64,000 bases of DNA from Mycoemilia scoparia (GCA_027575805.1 JANBPU010000003.1:62001-126000); one strand, 5' to 3'. Counted from the first letter of the stretch, positions 21,609 through 33,296 are shown. Notes: generated by a model not told the origin, from the sequence alone. Program-made: numbers and translations.

Positions 21609-24461
21609 TTATGCAGATCCAGGTGCTTGGGCATAGAGCATTTGGATGCTGTCAAGCCATCCAACACCGGTCCCAGCTAGGCCCATCCAAATATGACCGG
21701 TTGGTGGTTTGACTACATGCATCTGTCCACCACGTCCACCACACCAGCCGCTTCTTCTGCCCTTCTTTGTAATAAGCTCTAGACCATCGATCCAGCCTCC
21801 AGAGTTGATCAAAATGACATCTAGCTCATCATCAGACTCGACTTCCAGTACTGTTTCACCACCGCCGGCACAGGCACCAAATTGAACTGCCTGCCCATCA
21901 GTCATAGTGAATATAACACCATCGATAAAAGAGCCAGAGCGTATGGTGATGCTTCGGATGCCGGGTGGGTATTTTGAACCGTCGACACTAGAAGGATAGT
22001 CACTTCCTGAGAAATGGACTTCATAGTGTCTATGGTCCTTTAGGATGCCGTTTCCAAACGATCCTGACTTGAAAACTCTTACACCACCAGGTCCAATTAT
22101 TGTTCCTTCTCTGATGACCTTGCAAACATCTTCTATGGTGCCTGTATCAGAGTTCCTTCCGGTTATGACAATGTCAAGCTTATCGGATTCGGGGTTAAAG
22201 CCAAAGCATCTTTGACTCCACGAATCGAGGTCAATGCAAATCTTTTCGGGATAAACCTGGGTTCTTTCATCAGGGCAAACTCCAACGCAACAACCATATC
22301 TGCGATTGTTAAAGTTTTCTTGACTGTACTCCTGGTGCCAACGATACTGGCCATTGACCCAGCCTTCGAGCATAGTAAACCCTGAAGGATTCGCCAACAA
22401 CAGTCCCCTCTCGGCTGGCAAGGTAGTAGTGCCTCCTGGTAGGTCTTTGTAGCACTTCTCGCCTGGCAACCTGAGCAGTGAGTGGTGGCGAAGTCTTACT
22501 ATGTCAGTGCGATGCCAGTGAGCGCCTTCCTCATTAATTTGCCTGACATGGCCATTATATCCTATCACTTTGACCATGAATGTTCGGTTGTAATTGTTGA
22601 AACCTCTGGACATTATCCCGCTTGGTGTGTGGGCAAGTGTAAGCAAATGCCCACACTCGTGCAAAAATGCACCCATACCAATATTAGCCGCCCTCCAATA
22701 TTGCCCACATTCGTTGGCATCATTAGCGAGTATAGAGGTGTCAGTTTTGGTGTCGTCCAAGAAGCAGGGTGCGACCTCTTCTAGGCATGATGGCCAGGCG
22801 TGGGTAGTGTGAGATCCAAAGACGCCCAGTCTTCGGTTTCCTCCGCCTCCGCCCAATGCAGCGTGCCCTAGTATAACCTTGAGCTCTGGGTCCCATGTTG
22901 AGTCAACTGTCAAGCATACCACGCAGTGGGGGCTATCCGGGCGGAATGGTCCGCCATAGTCATCCAATGCCTCGTTTGCCAGACTAAATTGAGTCTCGTT
23001 AGTCTTTCTTTCATAGCCAGGAGGAGCCTGCCACTGCTGTGCTCGCTCCTTGTCACGGATCTCAGCCACGGTCCTCTTGGATCTAAGCACATGAACCTTG
23101 GCACACATTCTCCTCTTTCTATCCTGGGCCGACATCGTGTCCTCAATCATCTCCTCCTCAAGCCTGAATGTCCTTCTCCCAAATCCGTTGCGATACATCT
23201 GCTCGGCCATAAATGCCTGCCACAAATATACACAGCATCTAAGCTTACGTATGGCAGCATCTAGATCGTTGACCCCCGGCCCACGCTTATCAGGGGGCGA
23301 ATCAAATATTCCTTCAGAGTCGCTTCCTACCATCACCGATATATACAACGGAGGCATATCTAGGTTAGGCTCCATTCTGATGTTTATTCTTTCGCTAACC
23401 TCAAACCCATTGTCAGATGTTTTGTAGGTTATGTTGATGTCGTTGGAGCCTCTTTCGAGTTCAACCAGGCCCTTGAAGTAGCCATCGACTGCAGGATACT
23501 GCACAGAGGGGTAATCAGAAGATATATGCTCAACTATCATAGTAGCATCCTTAGACGCCGATTCGGGAACACCTGGAACCCATCCGTATACAAGAACAAA
23601 ACGCTGATGTACCAGCTCCCCTGACTTGATATTGAGAAACTCGATGTGTGGATTTGCAAGTCTATCCCGACGTTGCTGTCTGTGGGCTTCAGTTTCGTCA
23701 ATAGGGGAGATATCATGCTGATCCAGTGGGAGTGGAATTCCAGTGCACTGTGGTTGAATGTGTTGTTGTTGCGGAGGAGGAGGAGGAGGAATAGGACTAG
23801 TAGTTGGTTGAGACTGGCCACCTAGTGCATTTGCCGAATGTTCTTCGGGAACTCGAGATCCTGATGAGGGATTAGGCTGATCACCCATGCCTTGTTGCTG
23901 ACCGCTTTCGGCATTTCTCATAGGTTTGGGAGGAATAGGCGGAGGAGGCAAAGACTGCGATGATTGCCTTTGGCCAGCCTGTTGCTGCGGCTGTGGTGCA
24001 TACTGGTATTGGTATTGTTGGGGTGGTTGCATATAAGGAGGTTGTTGTTGGCCTTGCTGATGATAGTTTGGAGGAGGGGGCGGAATCCACCCCTGTTGCT
24101 CTGGCTGTGAGGGCGGAGGAGGATATGGGCCTTGCCGTTGTTGCATCGACTGCTGGCCAGGATAAAGGAATCCGCCACCAAACCCTGGTGGCTCACCTCC
24201 TGGATATTGGCTCTCATATCTTGGGGGTGGATAGACATTCTGCTGGTACTGTCCTGGATAATTGTACGGTGGATACGACTGTTGCTGCTGTGTCTGACCA
24301 TAGTATTGTGGCGGGTGTGGGGGAGGAGCACCATCTCCAGCATATGGCTTTCCTGGAGGAGGTGGGGGTTGGCTGCTGCTACCACCGCCATTCTGATCCC
24401 GGGCACTTTGATCAACCGATAGGTTTTCAAATTGGCTCCTAAGCTCATAGAAGTTCGACAT
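21609..24461 (-). CDS. Putative zinc metallopeptidase with jacalin-like C-terminus (YIL108W type)
   Basis: A single-exon protein of 950 residues. Residues 1 to about 240 are low-complexity Pro/Gln/Tyr-rich. The middle carries the catalytic motif HECGHLLTLAH, with His601, Glu602, His605 and His611. This is the metzincin-like pattern HExxHxxxxxH, so the zinc site looks complete, and GIMSRGF shortly after may be the Met-turn. The last about 140 residues contain GGGETVLEVE, GGWIDGLELI and GWLDSIQMLY and look like a jacalin-type beta-prism. This architecture matches the fungal family around yeast YIL108W, whose substrate is, to my knowledge, unknown. There is no signal peptide. The glutamine tract coding is regular and shows no frameshift. 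Confidence 0.85.
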   Translation of the reverse strand: MSNFYELRSQFENLSVDQSARDQNGGGSSSQPPPPPGKPYAGDGAPPPHPPQYYGQTQQQQSYPPYNYPGQYQQNVYPPPRYESQYPGGEPPGFGGGFLYPGQQSMQQRQGPYPPPPSQPEQQGWIPPPPPNYHQQGQQQPPYMQPPQQYQYQYAPQPQQQAGQRQSSQSLPPPPIPPKPMRNAESGQQQGMGDQPNPSSGSRVPEEHSANALGGQSQPTTSPIPPPPPPQQQHIQPQCTGIPLPLDQHDISPIDETEAHRQQRRDRLANPHIEFLNIKSGELVHQRFVLVYGWVPGVPESASKDATMIVEHISSDYPSVQYPAVDGYFKGLVELERGSNDINITYKTSDNGFEVSERINIRMEPNLDMPPLYISVMVGSDSEGIFDSPPDKRGPGVNDLDAAIRKLRCCVYLWQAFMAEQMYRNGFGRRTFRLEEEMIEDTMSAQDRKRRMCAKVHVLRSKRTVAEIRDKERAQQWQAPPGYERKTNETQFSLANEALDDYGGPFRPDSPHCVVCLTVDSTWDPELKVILGHAALGGGGGNRRLGVFGSHTTHAWPSCLEEVAPCFLDDTKTDTSILANDANECGQYWRAANIGMGAFLHECGHLLTLAHTPSGIMSRGFNNYNRTFMVKVIGYNGHVRQINEEGAHWHRTDIVRLRHHSLLRLPGEKCYKDLPGGTTTLPAERGLLLANPSGFTMLEGWVNGQYRWHQEYSQENFNNRRYGCCVGVCPDERTQVYPEKICIDLDSWSQRCFGFNPESDKLDIVITGRNSDTGTIEDVCKVIREGTIIGPGGVRVFKSGSFGNGILKDHRHYEVHFSGSDYPSSVDGSKYPPGIRSITIRSGSFIDGVIFTMTDGQAVQFGACAGGGETVLEVESDDELDVILINSGGWIDGLELITKKGRRSGWCGGRGGQMHVVKPPTGHIWMGLAGTGVGWLDSIQMLYAQAPGSA

Positions 24462-25464
24462 GGTGGTGTTGATAAAGAAAACACAAAGAGTAAATCAAAG
24501 ACGCAAAAACGATTCAAACTGCAAGGCGCAGAATAGAATAAAACAATTGGTTTCAGTTGTTCGTATGTGAACTTGAGGGAAAGATACCGCTTTAGTTGTC
24601 AAGTAGCCAATTCTAGCGAAATAAATACGAATTGCAGCTACCATTAGTTATGGGGAAGTGTCTGATTTGGTTCCTTGGCAATGGATACCGTGACGTATCA
24701 TAGGATGCTGCTACCCTTGGCCCCGAATATTGGTCTAGTCTCTTACCCCTTTTTGCTTGATGCAAGGCTTTGGGATTAGGGATTAGGGGTTGTAAGCAGT
24801 CAGGCAAAATCGTGTCTCCTTCAATAGACGTCTCACTCTTATTGTACTGAGTGCTCACATGCCCAAAAAGGCCTATGCACGACAGTCTTTCTGCCAAATG
24901 CAATGGCTCTTTGGACCCGCCAGGATAGCCAAACCCTTTGACTCAAGATGGGATCTCACATTCCATCTGGCTTGTTCAAAGCCTACCTATGTGTATAAAG
25001 TGTAAACATTAGTCGCCTTCTTCTTTGCAATGATCCCATTTTTTCCTGTATATCTCGGGATATTTTCTCTTTGCAAATAAAATTTAGTTTACCGTTCATA
25101 CTAAAGTGGCCGTCAACGTTAGAGACAACAAAGGAATGTGGCCTTGTGACTCGAAGGAAAGAAAGACCCGGCCATTAACCGCGTCATTCTCATGACCCTA
25201 CTTATTCAAGCCCAATAGGATGGAGCGATGGTGTTTACGTAGCATCGGCCAGTTGCTGCTGCCACTGCCTTAAATACTCTGCATCATGGAATCTGGACTG
25301 GTTTACTTTAACTCTATGCTTATATTCTTTCGCTTTGGTATTTGTTGGTATTGGGTTATTTGACATCGCTATAACTTATCTCTATAAATATACACCCGTC
25401 TCTAAAACTGGCCTTTGACTACTAATAACTTCGGAACCTACTCTTCTTTGACTATTTTCTCACC
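24462..25464. other. Divergent promoter region of the metallopeptidase (-) and AMS1 (+)
   Basis: About 1 kb between divergent start codons. It includes a TATA-like element for AMS1 (25383-25390). No exon or repeat copy is recognised. Confidence 0.5.
25383..25390 (+). promoter_or_regulatory. TATA box of the alpha-mannosidase gene
   Basis: TATAAATA lies about 75 bp upstream of the start codon, which itself sits in a strong context (CACCATGG). Confidence 0.45.
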
Positions 25465-28400
25465 ATGGAGCACCATATGAGCTATTTCCAGAAACATCGC
25501 GGCATCACCAACAGTCGCATCAACAACTTTGTGGCCGACGGCATGTGGTGTGGCGTTAATCTCAACTCCATCCTGCACAAGACCTCAACAAGTGATAGCC
25601 CTTATGTCAAACTGAAGAAGTGGTCGGCTCCTGGGTTAGAGAGACCTACCTTTGCTGAAGCTACCAGCCAGGAATTTGAACCCGCCAAGGTTGGAGATTC
25701 GTTTGGTCCATCTTGGTCTACCCACTGGCTTCACGTGACACTCGAAATCCCAAAGGAGTTAGACGGTTGGGTTGGCAATGAAATTCAATTCCAGTTTAAC
25801 CCCAACTGTGAAAGCATGATCTGGACTGAGGACGGCAGGGTAGTACAGGGGTTGGCAGGTGGAATGAGAGTCCACTATCCCATTACAAAGAAAGCCACTG
25901 CCAACGAGCCAACTCGCAAGTTCTACATCGAAGTTGCTTGCAATGGGTTGTTTGGAAATGGGCTTGGTGGTGACATAAATCCTCCAAATCCCAATCGTAC
26001 TTTCACTCTATCACAGGCCGAATTGGTGGCTGTTGATAGGGAGGCATTGAATCTTCTTCATGACTTCAACCTGATCAGAAGAATGAGCCAGGAGCTCCCT
26101 CGCGAAAGCCCAAGGTCTTGGCAAGCTCTCAAAGCCTGCAATGACATTGTCAATGCTTTTGATAAGGACCATCCCGAAGAAAGCGTGAAAGCAGGACGGG
26201 CTATCGCAGCAGAATACTTGTCAGTAAAGGGCGGTGAGGGGAATCACAAAATAACTGCCATAGGAAATTGCCATATCGACACTGCATGGCTCTGGCCATA
26301 TGACGAAACCAAGCGTAAGATTGCACGTAGCTGGAGTACCCAGCTAAACCATCTCGATGAATACCCGGACTTTATGTTTGCAGCCTCCCAAGCCCAACAG
26401 TTTGAATGGCTGAAGGAATATTACCCTGAACTGTTTGTCCGTGTCGTTGAAAAGGCCAAAACCGGGCGATTCATTCCCGTAGGTGCTACATGGGTAGAGA
26501 TGGATTGTAACATCCCTAGTGGAGAATCGTTGTCTCGCCAATTCCTGCTTGGCCAAAGGTTCTTTGAACAGCATTTTGGTGAGCGCAGCAAGATATTTTG
26601 GCTACCTGACACATTCGGATATTCATCCCAGTTGCCACAGATTGTCCGCCTATCTGATGCCAAGTACTTTTTCACCCAGAAATTGTCCTGGAACAATATC
26701 AACGTGTTCCCTCACACTACGTTCCGATGGGTCGGACTAGATGGATCTTGGATCTTGTCCCACATGTCTCCAACCGAAACTTATACTGCAAGTGTTCACG
26801 TTGACGAAGTACTAAGGAACGTAAGTAAGCATAAAGATATTGGATATACCAACGAAAGTCTGCTTCTTTATGGCGTTGGTGATGGTGGTGGTGGTCCCAT
26901 GGAAGATCACATCGAAAGAGCAATTCGTTTGAAGGATCTTGATGGCATGCCCCAAGTCAAGCATGGCCATCCTCAAGATTTCTATGAACATGTTGAGAAG
27001 AATGCCAAAGAATTGGTATCCTGGAAAGGCGAGCTCTACTTTGAACTCCACCGTGGAACATATACATCTCAGTCTAATAACAAGAAGTGGAACCGTGAGT
27101 CTGAATTTTTGCTCCGTGATTCAGAATTGCTGTCAGTTGTAGCTAAACACTACAGGAATGCTGATGGCTCCTCGCTCTTTGATGCACATGCCTATCCTCA
27201 TGAGGAGTTCACCAGACTGTGGAAGCTTGTATGTCTTAACCAATTCCACGATGTCATTCCGGGAAGTTCTATTGAAATGGTTTATCGTGATTCAGACAAG
27301 ATGTACGAAGACATTCTTACCTCGGCACGTGCCATTCGTAGCAAGGCCATACAATCCATACTTGGTGATGGTGGTGCTAGTGACAGTCATGACTCTGTGG
27401 TTGTTATCAACACTTGTGGTTGGGATCGTAATGAGGTAGTGGCTGTCCCTCTTCCACCAGGTGTAAGCAATATAGCTCAGTATTCAGCTATACCCAAAGA
27501 TAATTTCCATTCTATGACCAATGCTTATCTCTCCTCAGATGCCAGCGAGAGTTGCACTTCACTTGGTTACGTAGTAGCAACCAATGTTCAAGGAACAAGC
27601 ATCAAACCAATTGGATTTGAAAATCAAACTGAAGTAATACCAGTCGATGCATACCAAAGCAAAGATGGCAAAGCCTATGTTTTGGAAAACCTGTACATCA
27701 AGGCTACTTTCGATCAGTGTGGAAGACTTGTCAGCCTGATTGACAGACGGGTCGAGCGAGAGGTCCTGGCTGGTCGTAGCAACCAGCTCCAAATCTATGA
27801 CGACCAGCCCATATTCTGGGATGCCTGGGATATCGAAATATATCATTTGGAAAAATACCGAAATATTGAGTCATCTGTAGTGGTCAGCATACTAGAATCC
27901 GGACCGTTGGTAGCAACCCTTAAGGTAGATACCAAGATATCCGATAAAAGCCAGCTTACTCAGTATATATCGCTCTCAGCTACATCCCCTCGTCTGGACT
28001 TTTCCAATGAAGTTGACTGGCACGAAGCGCACAAATGTCTCAAGGTCGAATTTACTTGGGATATAACCAATGATTTTGCAACTTATGAAACCCAATACGG
28101 ATACATCCAGCGACCAACTCATCGTAACACATCGTGGGATATGGCTAAATTTGAAGTGTGCGGACACAAGTTTGCAGACCTTTCTGAGTATGGTTATGGT
28201 GTGGCCTTACTTAATGACAGCAAGTATGGCTATTCGACGGAAGGAAACGTTATGCGACTTAATTTGCTCAGATCACCCAAGTCTCCTGATGAGCATTGTG
28301 ACATGGGTCGCCACTTGTTTAGATACGCCGTGTATCCCCACATTGGTTCATTTAATGAATCTGACGTCGTTCCTGAAGCTTATAAATTCAACGTCCCAAT

Positions 28401-28845
28401 GATTGCATGTCCAGTTAGCCGAAAGACTGCCAACCATTTCGACAGCAATGGGGTGCAGAAGCCCATGGAACCATTCTTTAGAATTGCTCCAGCATCATCG
28501 TCATCACCTTCTTCAAGTAAGAATAGAAATGGCGACAAGGATTCTGTTACCAATGTGGTTATGGACTGCATTAAACAGTCCGAGGATGACCCCAATACTA
28601 TTGTTGTCCGAATGTATGAGGCGTATGGAGGACGAGTCAATGTCCACCTGGTTTCCAATCTGTCCATAAAGAAGGCAGTATTTTGTAATATCCTTGAAGA
28701 TCCGATGGCATCGCCTGATGGGTATGAAGTCAGCAACAGTAGTGATAAGAAGATAGAAAATATATACAATGAGGAGACCAATTCTATTCCTATCTTCTTT
28801 AAGCCATTCCAAGTTGTATCAGTCAAACTCCAGCTTTCTGTATGA
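25465..28845 (+). CDS. AMS1: Alpha-mannosidase, GH38 class IIC (vacuolar/cytosolic AMS1 type)
   Basis: It degrades free oligomannosides from glycoprotein turnover. In yeasts the cytosol-made enzyme is delivered to the vacuole by selective autophagy. One exon, 1126 residues, similar to yeast Ams1 (about 1080). No signal peptide, as expected. The GH38 zinc motif is GNCHIDTAWLWPYDETKRK with His270 and Asp272. FWLPDTFGYSSQLPQI holds the nucleophile Asp382. LVCLNQFHDVIPGSSIEMVY has the zinc-binding His of the middle domain. The C-terminal beta domains are present (FSNEVDWHEAHKCLKVEF, then GVALLNDSKYGYSTEGN). A Ser-rich insert follows APASSSSPSSS. All catalytic residues are present and nothing is truncated. 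Confidence 0.96.
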   Translation: MEHHMSYFQKHRGITNSRINNFVADGMWCGVNLNSILHKTSTSDSPYVKLKKWSAPGLERPTFAEATSQEFEPAKVGDSFGPSWSTHWLHVTLEIPKELDGWVGNEIQFQFNPNCESMIWTEDGRVVQGLAGGMRVHYPITKKATANEPTRKFYIEVACNGLFGNGLGGDINPPNPNRTFTLSQAELVAVDREALNLLHDFNLIRRMSQELPRESPRSWQALKACNDIVNAFDKDHPEESVKAGRAIAAEYLSVKGGEGNHKITAIGNCHIDTAWLWPYDETKRKIARSWSTQLNHLDEYPDFMFAASQAQQFEWLKEYYPELFVRVVEKAKTGRFIPVGATWVEMDCNIPSGESLSRQFLLGQRFFEQHFGERSKIFWLPDTFGYSSQLPQIVRLSDAKYFFTQKLSWNNINVFPHTTFRWVGLDGSWILSHMSPTETYTASVHVDEVLRNVSKHKDIGYTNESLLLYGVGDGGGGPMEDHIERAIRLKDLDGMPQVKHGHPQDFYEHVEKNAKELVSWKGELYFELHRGTYTSQSNNKKWNRESEFLLRDSELLSVVAKHYRNADGSSLFDAHAYPHEEFTRLWKLVCLNQFHDVIPGSSIEMVYRDSDKMYEDILTSARAIRSKAIQSILGDGGASDSHDSVVVINTCGWDRNEVVAVPLPPGVSNIAQYSAIPKDNFHSMTNAYLSSDASESCTSLGYVVATNVQGTSIKPIGFENQTEVIPVDAYQSKDGKAYVLENLYIKATFDQCGRLVSLIDRRVEREVLAGRSNQLQIYDDQPIFWDAWDIEIYHLEKYRNIESSVVVSILESGPLVATLKVDTKISDKSQLTQYISLSATSPRLDFSNEVDWHEAHKCLKVEFTWDITNDFATYETQYGYIQRPTHRNTSWDMAKFEVCGHKFADLSEYGYGVALLNDSKYGYSTEGNVMRLNLLRSPKSPDEHCDMGRHLFRYAVYPHIGSFNESDVVPEAYKFNVPMIACPVSRKTANHFDSNGVQKPMEPFFRIAPASSSSPSSSKNRNGDKDSVTNVVMDCIKQSEDDPNTIVVRMYEAYGGRVNVHLVSNLSIKKAVFCNILEDPMASPDGYEVSNSSDKKIENIYNEETNSIPIFFKPFQVVSVKLQLSV

Positions 28846-29339
28846 GTAAATTTTTCAAAAGCTCTCCGTATTTTATTCAGTACCTTTTATTTGTATTTTG
28901 TAAAGAATTGTAGGTTGTTGCTTAAGAGTTTCTCTACCAGTGGCTTATCCCCACAAGAGCCGATATATCATTTCGATGTATTTTCTTTTTCACTATCACT
29001 GGTCAAATTCAAAAACAGCTCTTTTCTTTTCATAACTTAGTTTTATTGAAATAAACAACAGTATTAAATTGATGTGCCACAGTGTTGCTTTTCGATAAAT
29101 AATTTGGGATTTATGGCCATTGAGTGGCTCAGAAAAGCAAGCCCTTCGCCTTAAAGGGCCACCAAATCTGTGCTATCATACTCGATTTTGATTTTTTGTC
29201 TACTACACGTATCAAATTAAACTTGCATATAAAAATAGGCTAGACCACAGAAAACATTTGATTTTATGTTTGATTAGAATTGAGATAGATAGTAACTGGT
29301 ATACTCAACAAAACAATAAAATGACTTTATGACTAGTAC
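28846..29339. other. Tail-to-tail spacer between AMS1 and ATIC
   Basis: 494 bp of AT-rich 3' flanks of two convergent genes. No gene or repeat recognised. Confidence 0.5.
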
Positions 29340-31103
29340 TTAGTGGTGGAACAGGCGAAGGTTGGTGTGTGCCAAAACCATGTTGTAGCTATTGGCAGTG
29401 GCAATAACCTGGGCATCCTGAACCGATCCTGAAGGAGCAGCGATGTACTTGACACCAGATCTGTGTGCGCGATGGATGTTGTCCGAGAAGGGGAAGAATG
29501 CGTCAGATGAGATTACAACATCGTCAAGCGCCTTCATGTGAGCCTTCTTTTCCTCTTCAGTCAAAAACTCTGGAACAACTTCGAACAGCGATTCCCAATC
29601 AGCACGCTCTTGCCCCTCACCGACCTGGTTGGTGACAAACAAATCGATGGCATTGGACTTGTCAGCACGCTTGGTTCCAGGCTTGAACTGCATGGAAAGG
29701 ACTCTGGGGTGGTGACGAAGCCACCAGTTGTCAGCCTTTTCTCCAGCAAGACGGGTGCAGTGGATGCGAGATTGCTGGCCAGCGCCAAGACCAATGACCA
29801 TGCCATTCTTTGCGTAGCAAACGGAGTTGGATTGAGTGTATTTCAAAGCAACAGTAGCAACGATAAAGTCACGGACAGCAGACTCTGGCAGGTCGGTGTT
29901 GCTTGATACAACGTTCTTGAATAAATCGGCGTTGATAACAGCGTCGTTACGTAGCTGCTGCAAACTTAAGCCATAGACTTGGCGGGTCTCAATGGGCTCG
30001 GGTTCGTAGTTGGGATCCATTTGAAGAACACAGTACTTGCCACCCTTCTTCTTGCGGAGGACTTCGAGGGCTTCAGCATCATATCCTGGGGCAATGACAC
30101 CGTCAGACACTTCCTTGCTGATGATTTTGGCAGTTGCAAGATCACATATATCGCTGAGTGCAATCCAGTCGCCAAACGATGACATTCTGTCTGCACCACG
30201 GGCACGAGCATACGCAGTGGCTAGTGGGGTCAATTCCATGCCCTCAACCTGGTACACCTTTTTCTCGTCTTCACTAAGGGGAACGTCAACAGCAGCACCA
30301 GCAGGTGAGACATGCTTGAAAGAGGCAGCAGCGGGAAGACCAAGAGCCTTCTTAAGATCCTTAACCAAAGGCCACGAGTTTAATGCGTCCAGAAGGTTAA
30401 TATATCCTGGGGATCCCGAAAGGACAGTGATGGGGAGGACACCGTCCCTGACGAAAACTTGTGCTGGCTTCTGGTGGGGGTTAGCGCCATAGCGGAGCGT
30501 GAGCTGTGACTTTCCAGCAGCGTATTCCTTGCAGAAATAGTTGGAGATAGCGTCGTCATAGTCGGCAGTGTGGTTAAAGGCCTTTAGGGCAAAGTACTGG
30601 CGAGTTGGCTCAGAAATGCTTCCCTGCTCCTTGAGCTCAGACAAAAACTGCTTGTAGTCAGTAGGGTCGCATACAATAGTGACGCGAGCATGGTTCTTTG
30701 CAGCAGCACGAAGAAGAGTAACACCGCCAATATCAATTTCCTCAACAGCCTCTGGAACGGTTACTCCTTCCTTTGCAACGGTGTTCTTGAAGGGGTACAG
30801 GTTACAGAAGACAAAGTCGATCTTGTTGATATTCTGGTCGGCCAAGTCCTTCTCATCGCTTGGAATATCGCGGGCAAGGATGCCACCATGGATGGCAGGG
30901 TGGAGAGTCTTTACGCGACCACCAAGCATTTCTGGGGCCTTGGTAATGTCAGAGACATCAGAAACTGGGATTCCCTGGTCGCGAATAGCACGAGCAGTGC
31001 CTCCAGAGGCAATGATCTTGACATGAAGGGCGTTGAGTTCACGAGCTAGGTCTAGAAGACCAGTCTTGTCGTACACGGATAGGAGTGCGATACGCTGGGC
31101 CAT
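29340..31103 (-). CDS. ADE17: Bifunctional AICAR transformylase/IMP cyclohydrolase (ATIC, ADE16/ADE17 type)
   Basis: It catalyses the last two steps of de novo IMP synthesis in the cytosol. A single exon of 587 residues, near the family's usual 590. The N-terminal MGS-like cyclohydrolase domain reads [20 protein letters not shown], then [17 protein letters not shown] and [19 protein letters not shown]. The transformylase domain has [14 protein letters not shown] and [20 protein letters not shown], whose Lys-His pair is catalytic. Further on are GIGAGQQSR-type folate-site sequence (here [19 protein letters not shown]) and [15 protein letters not shown]. All active-site motifs are intact. Codon use is C-rich, suggesting good expression. 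Confidence 0.97.
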   Translation of the reverse strand: MAQRIALLSVYDKTGLLDLARELNALHVKIIASGGTARAIRDQGIPVSDVSDITKAPEMLGGRVKTLHPAIHGGILARDIPSDEKDLADQNINKIDFVFCNLYPFKNTVAKEGVTVPEAVEEIDIGGVTLLRAAAKNHARVTIVCDPTDYKQFLSELKEQGSISEPTRQYFALKAFNHTADYDDAISNYFCKEYAAGKSQLTLRYGANPHQKPAQVFVRDGVLPITVLSGSPGYINLLDALNSWPLVKDLKKALGLPAAASFKHVSPAGAAVDVPLSEDEKKVYQVEGMELTPLATAYARARGADRMSSFGDWIALSDICDLATAKIISKEVSDGVIAPGYDAEALEVLRKKKGGKYCVLQMDPNYEPEPIETRQVYGLSLQQLRNDAVINADLFKNVVSSNTDLPESAVRDFIVATVALKYTQSNSVCYAKNGMVIGLGAGQQSRIHCTRLAGEKADNWWLRHHPRVLSMQFKPGTKRADKSNAIDLFVTNQVGEGQERADWESLFEVVPEFLTEEEKKAHMKALDDVVISSDAFFPFSDNIHRAHRSGVKYIAAPSGSVQDAQVIATANSYNMVLAHTNLRLFHH

Positions 31104-31954
31104 GTTTTCAGCACAAGGTTACTGCTATATAAATATGGGGGTAACAAACAGTTTGGCTTGCAAGTGTGGAAATAGCGCGATCAAGGTGAGTGGAGGCCTT
31201 AAAGCAAAACTTTGGATCTTATCTATCTTTTGGCTTTTTATCATGATAAATCCTCATTGCAAATCAGACCAAAGGCAATTATGGGCGGTTGGGATTTAGC
31301 TTTGGTGATGGGAATTTCGTTTGGGATCAAACGCAAAAGGGCAGAGCATTTGATAGCTCATTAACTGTACTTTATCACAGTGCTGTTACCAACAGCATGC
31401 ACCAGTATCAAATATTTTCCCTTTAGTTTAGCAAGCAGAGGCAGCTCGTGTGACTGCTTGAACATGTTAACATTGTGCAATGTCAATCCAGTGATCATTA
31501 CAAGTAGCCTTAAACTAGCATGTATATTTATTTGTTATTAATATGGCCATTACTTGTGTTTTATCGGTAGTACTTCATAAGGGATGTAACACTTGTTCAA
31601 TAAAATCGATCGGCAGATGCGTTTTTAGGATAAATTTTTAGCTGAAAACAACAGCTTGATACCAAATCTTGGTGATGATTTCAAACAAGAGAAACTTTTT
31701 TGGTGATAACGGTGAAAGTGACGATGACGATGATCAGATCCATGGGACAATCTGGGCAAAAGGCGTCATAATGATTGGGCGTGTTGACTCTTAAGTCTTA
31801 GCCGAGGTTGTCACAAGCCCTTTGCTTCTTTCTTTGGGTGCAACTGTATTAATTCGATAGCCTACACATTCTCTTTACACTTTGTTTATTTAGTTTTTAG
31901 TCTTTTGTATCTAGACCACTAACTCTTTGCGGTCCGCATTCACCAAGAGCACAA
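31104..31954. other. Divergent promoter region of ATIC (-) and ATG5 (+)
   Basis: 851 bp. A TGACTC element (about 31786) is a Bas1/Gcn4-type site in yeasts, but it lies far from ATIC and near ATG5, so I assign no role. No exon or repeat copy was found. Confidence 0.45.
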
Positions 31955-33296
31955 ATGGAGGAAGAAAAGGAAATCACACACCGGCTGTGGCACGGTTACA
32001 TTCCAATTGAGCTTACATTGGCGCCCGCCGATGCCGTAGAGCTTTTGGCTTCACCCACACTACCTGAGCCCTTCCAAACATTTTATGTAAGCAAGATATC
32101 AATGCCATCTCCTTGACAGGCTCTTATAAAATATATCTGCTAATTAATGAGTCAACCAAAATTGCTATAGATACTAGCACCAAGAGAAAGTTACCTGCCA
32201 TTTCTAACAAAAAAGATAAAGGAGCAATGGCTAGAGCCATTATTGACTCTAGGGACTTTGTCCCACAGCAGCAGCAGCGGTATAAATAGGGAGCTCGTTA
32301 ATGAAAGGGATTTTTGGATGGAAGTTGAGGGAGTTCCTCTGAAATGGCATTACCCTATCGGGCTTCTTTACGACATACATGTGAATGCGGTTAAAAAGGC
32401 ACAAAAGCTAGTCAGGACTATGGATGAAGGCTACAGGGACAGCCCCAGGTCTACTAATTCTCATAGCCCACCTCTTTCAGGAGAAGAAAGTGTTACAATT
32501 CCATGGAGCGTTACCCTGCACTTACGAAAATTTCCATCAGACAAACTTATTCGTTCTCCAACTAGTCAGACTATGCGAGATATGCATATGGCTATGGTAA
32601 AAGAGGTATACAATATAGTAACTCTGAATAGCAATTGTGAGCATAGTACAACATCCATTGATTTATTTTTATGCCCAAATTCATTTCTAGGCGGACTATA
32701 TTAGGCATGGATCGACGAAAAGAGTCATGGATTTGTCTAAAGATGACCAAACCCAACTGCTTGATGGTTTGGAGTCGCATTCGTTTGAGCAGTACCATGC
32801 AATCCAGACCTTCCTTTCATCACCAACCAGCACAGTTAGTCACAACAGCTCCAACAATGGTCTCCCACGCAACATCCCAATTCGGTGGCACATTTTCCCC
32901 AAAGGCTCATTCCAACCTGACCACGCTATTATTTTACAAGATCTGATTCCACCAACGAGCCCACAATCGCCGGCCAATATGCCAAGAGTCAATATAAAGC
33001 CCGTTTCATCGCCTATGCTAAAAAAGCCGCCAAATGGTGCATGGTTGACGCTCCTCGATGGCTTCAAGCAAGTATACCCCGAAGTATTTCTACCACAGAC
33101 AAAAGAAACAACCGAATCGCCCACCACATCAAAGGAAACCAAGGGCACCGACCCGCAGAGTACGTCTGTGGTCTCACGGTGGGAATGTTGGACGCAGGGG
33201 ATACAGCCACCTTGGGATGCGCCACTTATATGGCTCTCGTCTAACCTTTCGTACTTGGACGGATTCCTTCACATTGTTCTTGTTGAAACAAAATAG
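31955..33296 (+). CDS. ATG5: Autophagy protein ATG5, three exons
   Basis: ATG5 is conjugated to ATG12 and with ATG16 promotes ATG8 lipidation on the phagophore. The start MEEEKEITHRLWHGYIPIEL is followed by an intron (donor GTAAGC at 32087, acceptor at 32170). Exon 2 gives ILAPRESYLPFLTKKIKEQW and the hallmark EGVPLKWHYPIGLLYDIHVN. Exon 2 ends AMVKE at 32605 and exon 3 continues ADYIRHGSTK. The Lys in VKEADYIRH (about residue 188) corresponds to the ATG12 acceptor Lys130 of human ATG5 (MKEADALKH). The C-terminus gives NIPIRWHIFPKGSF, LTLLDGFKQVYPEVF and WLSSNLSYLDGFLHIVLVET. The protein is longer than human ATG5, with inserts around residues 100-170 and 265-350. Confidence 0.95.

Noticed and set aside
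25465..28845. Horizontal transfer of the alpha-mannosidase because it has no intron and higher GC
   Set aside because: AMS1-type genes are common in fungi, other single-exon genes occur here (ATIC, ELYS, transporters), and its codon use resembles the other well-expressed genes.
31780..31795. TGACTC as a Bas1/Gcn4 site controlling ATIC
   Set aside because: It is nearly 700 bp from the ATIC start and closer to ATG5. A six-base match is expected by chance in this length.
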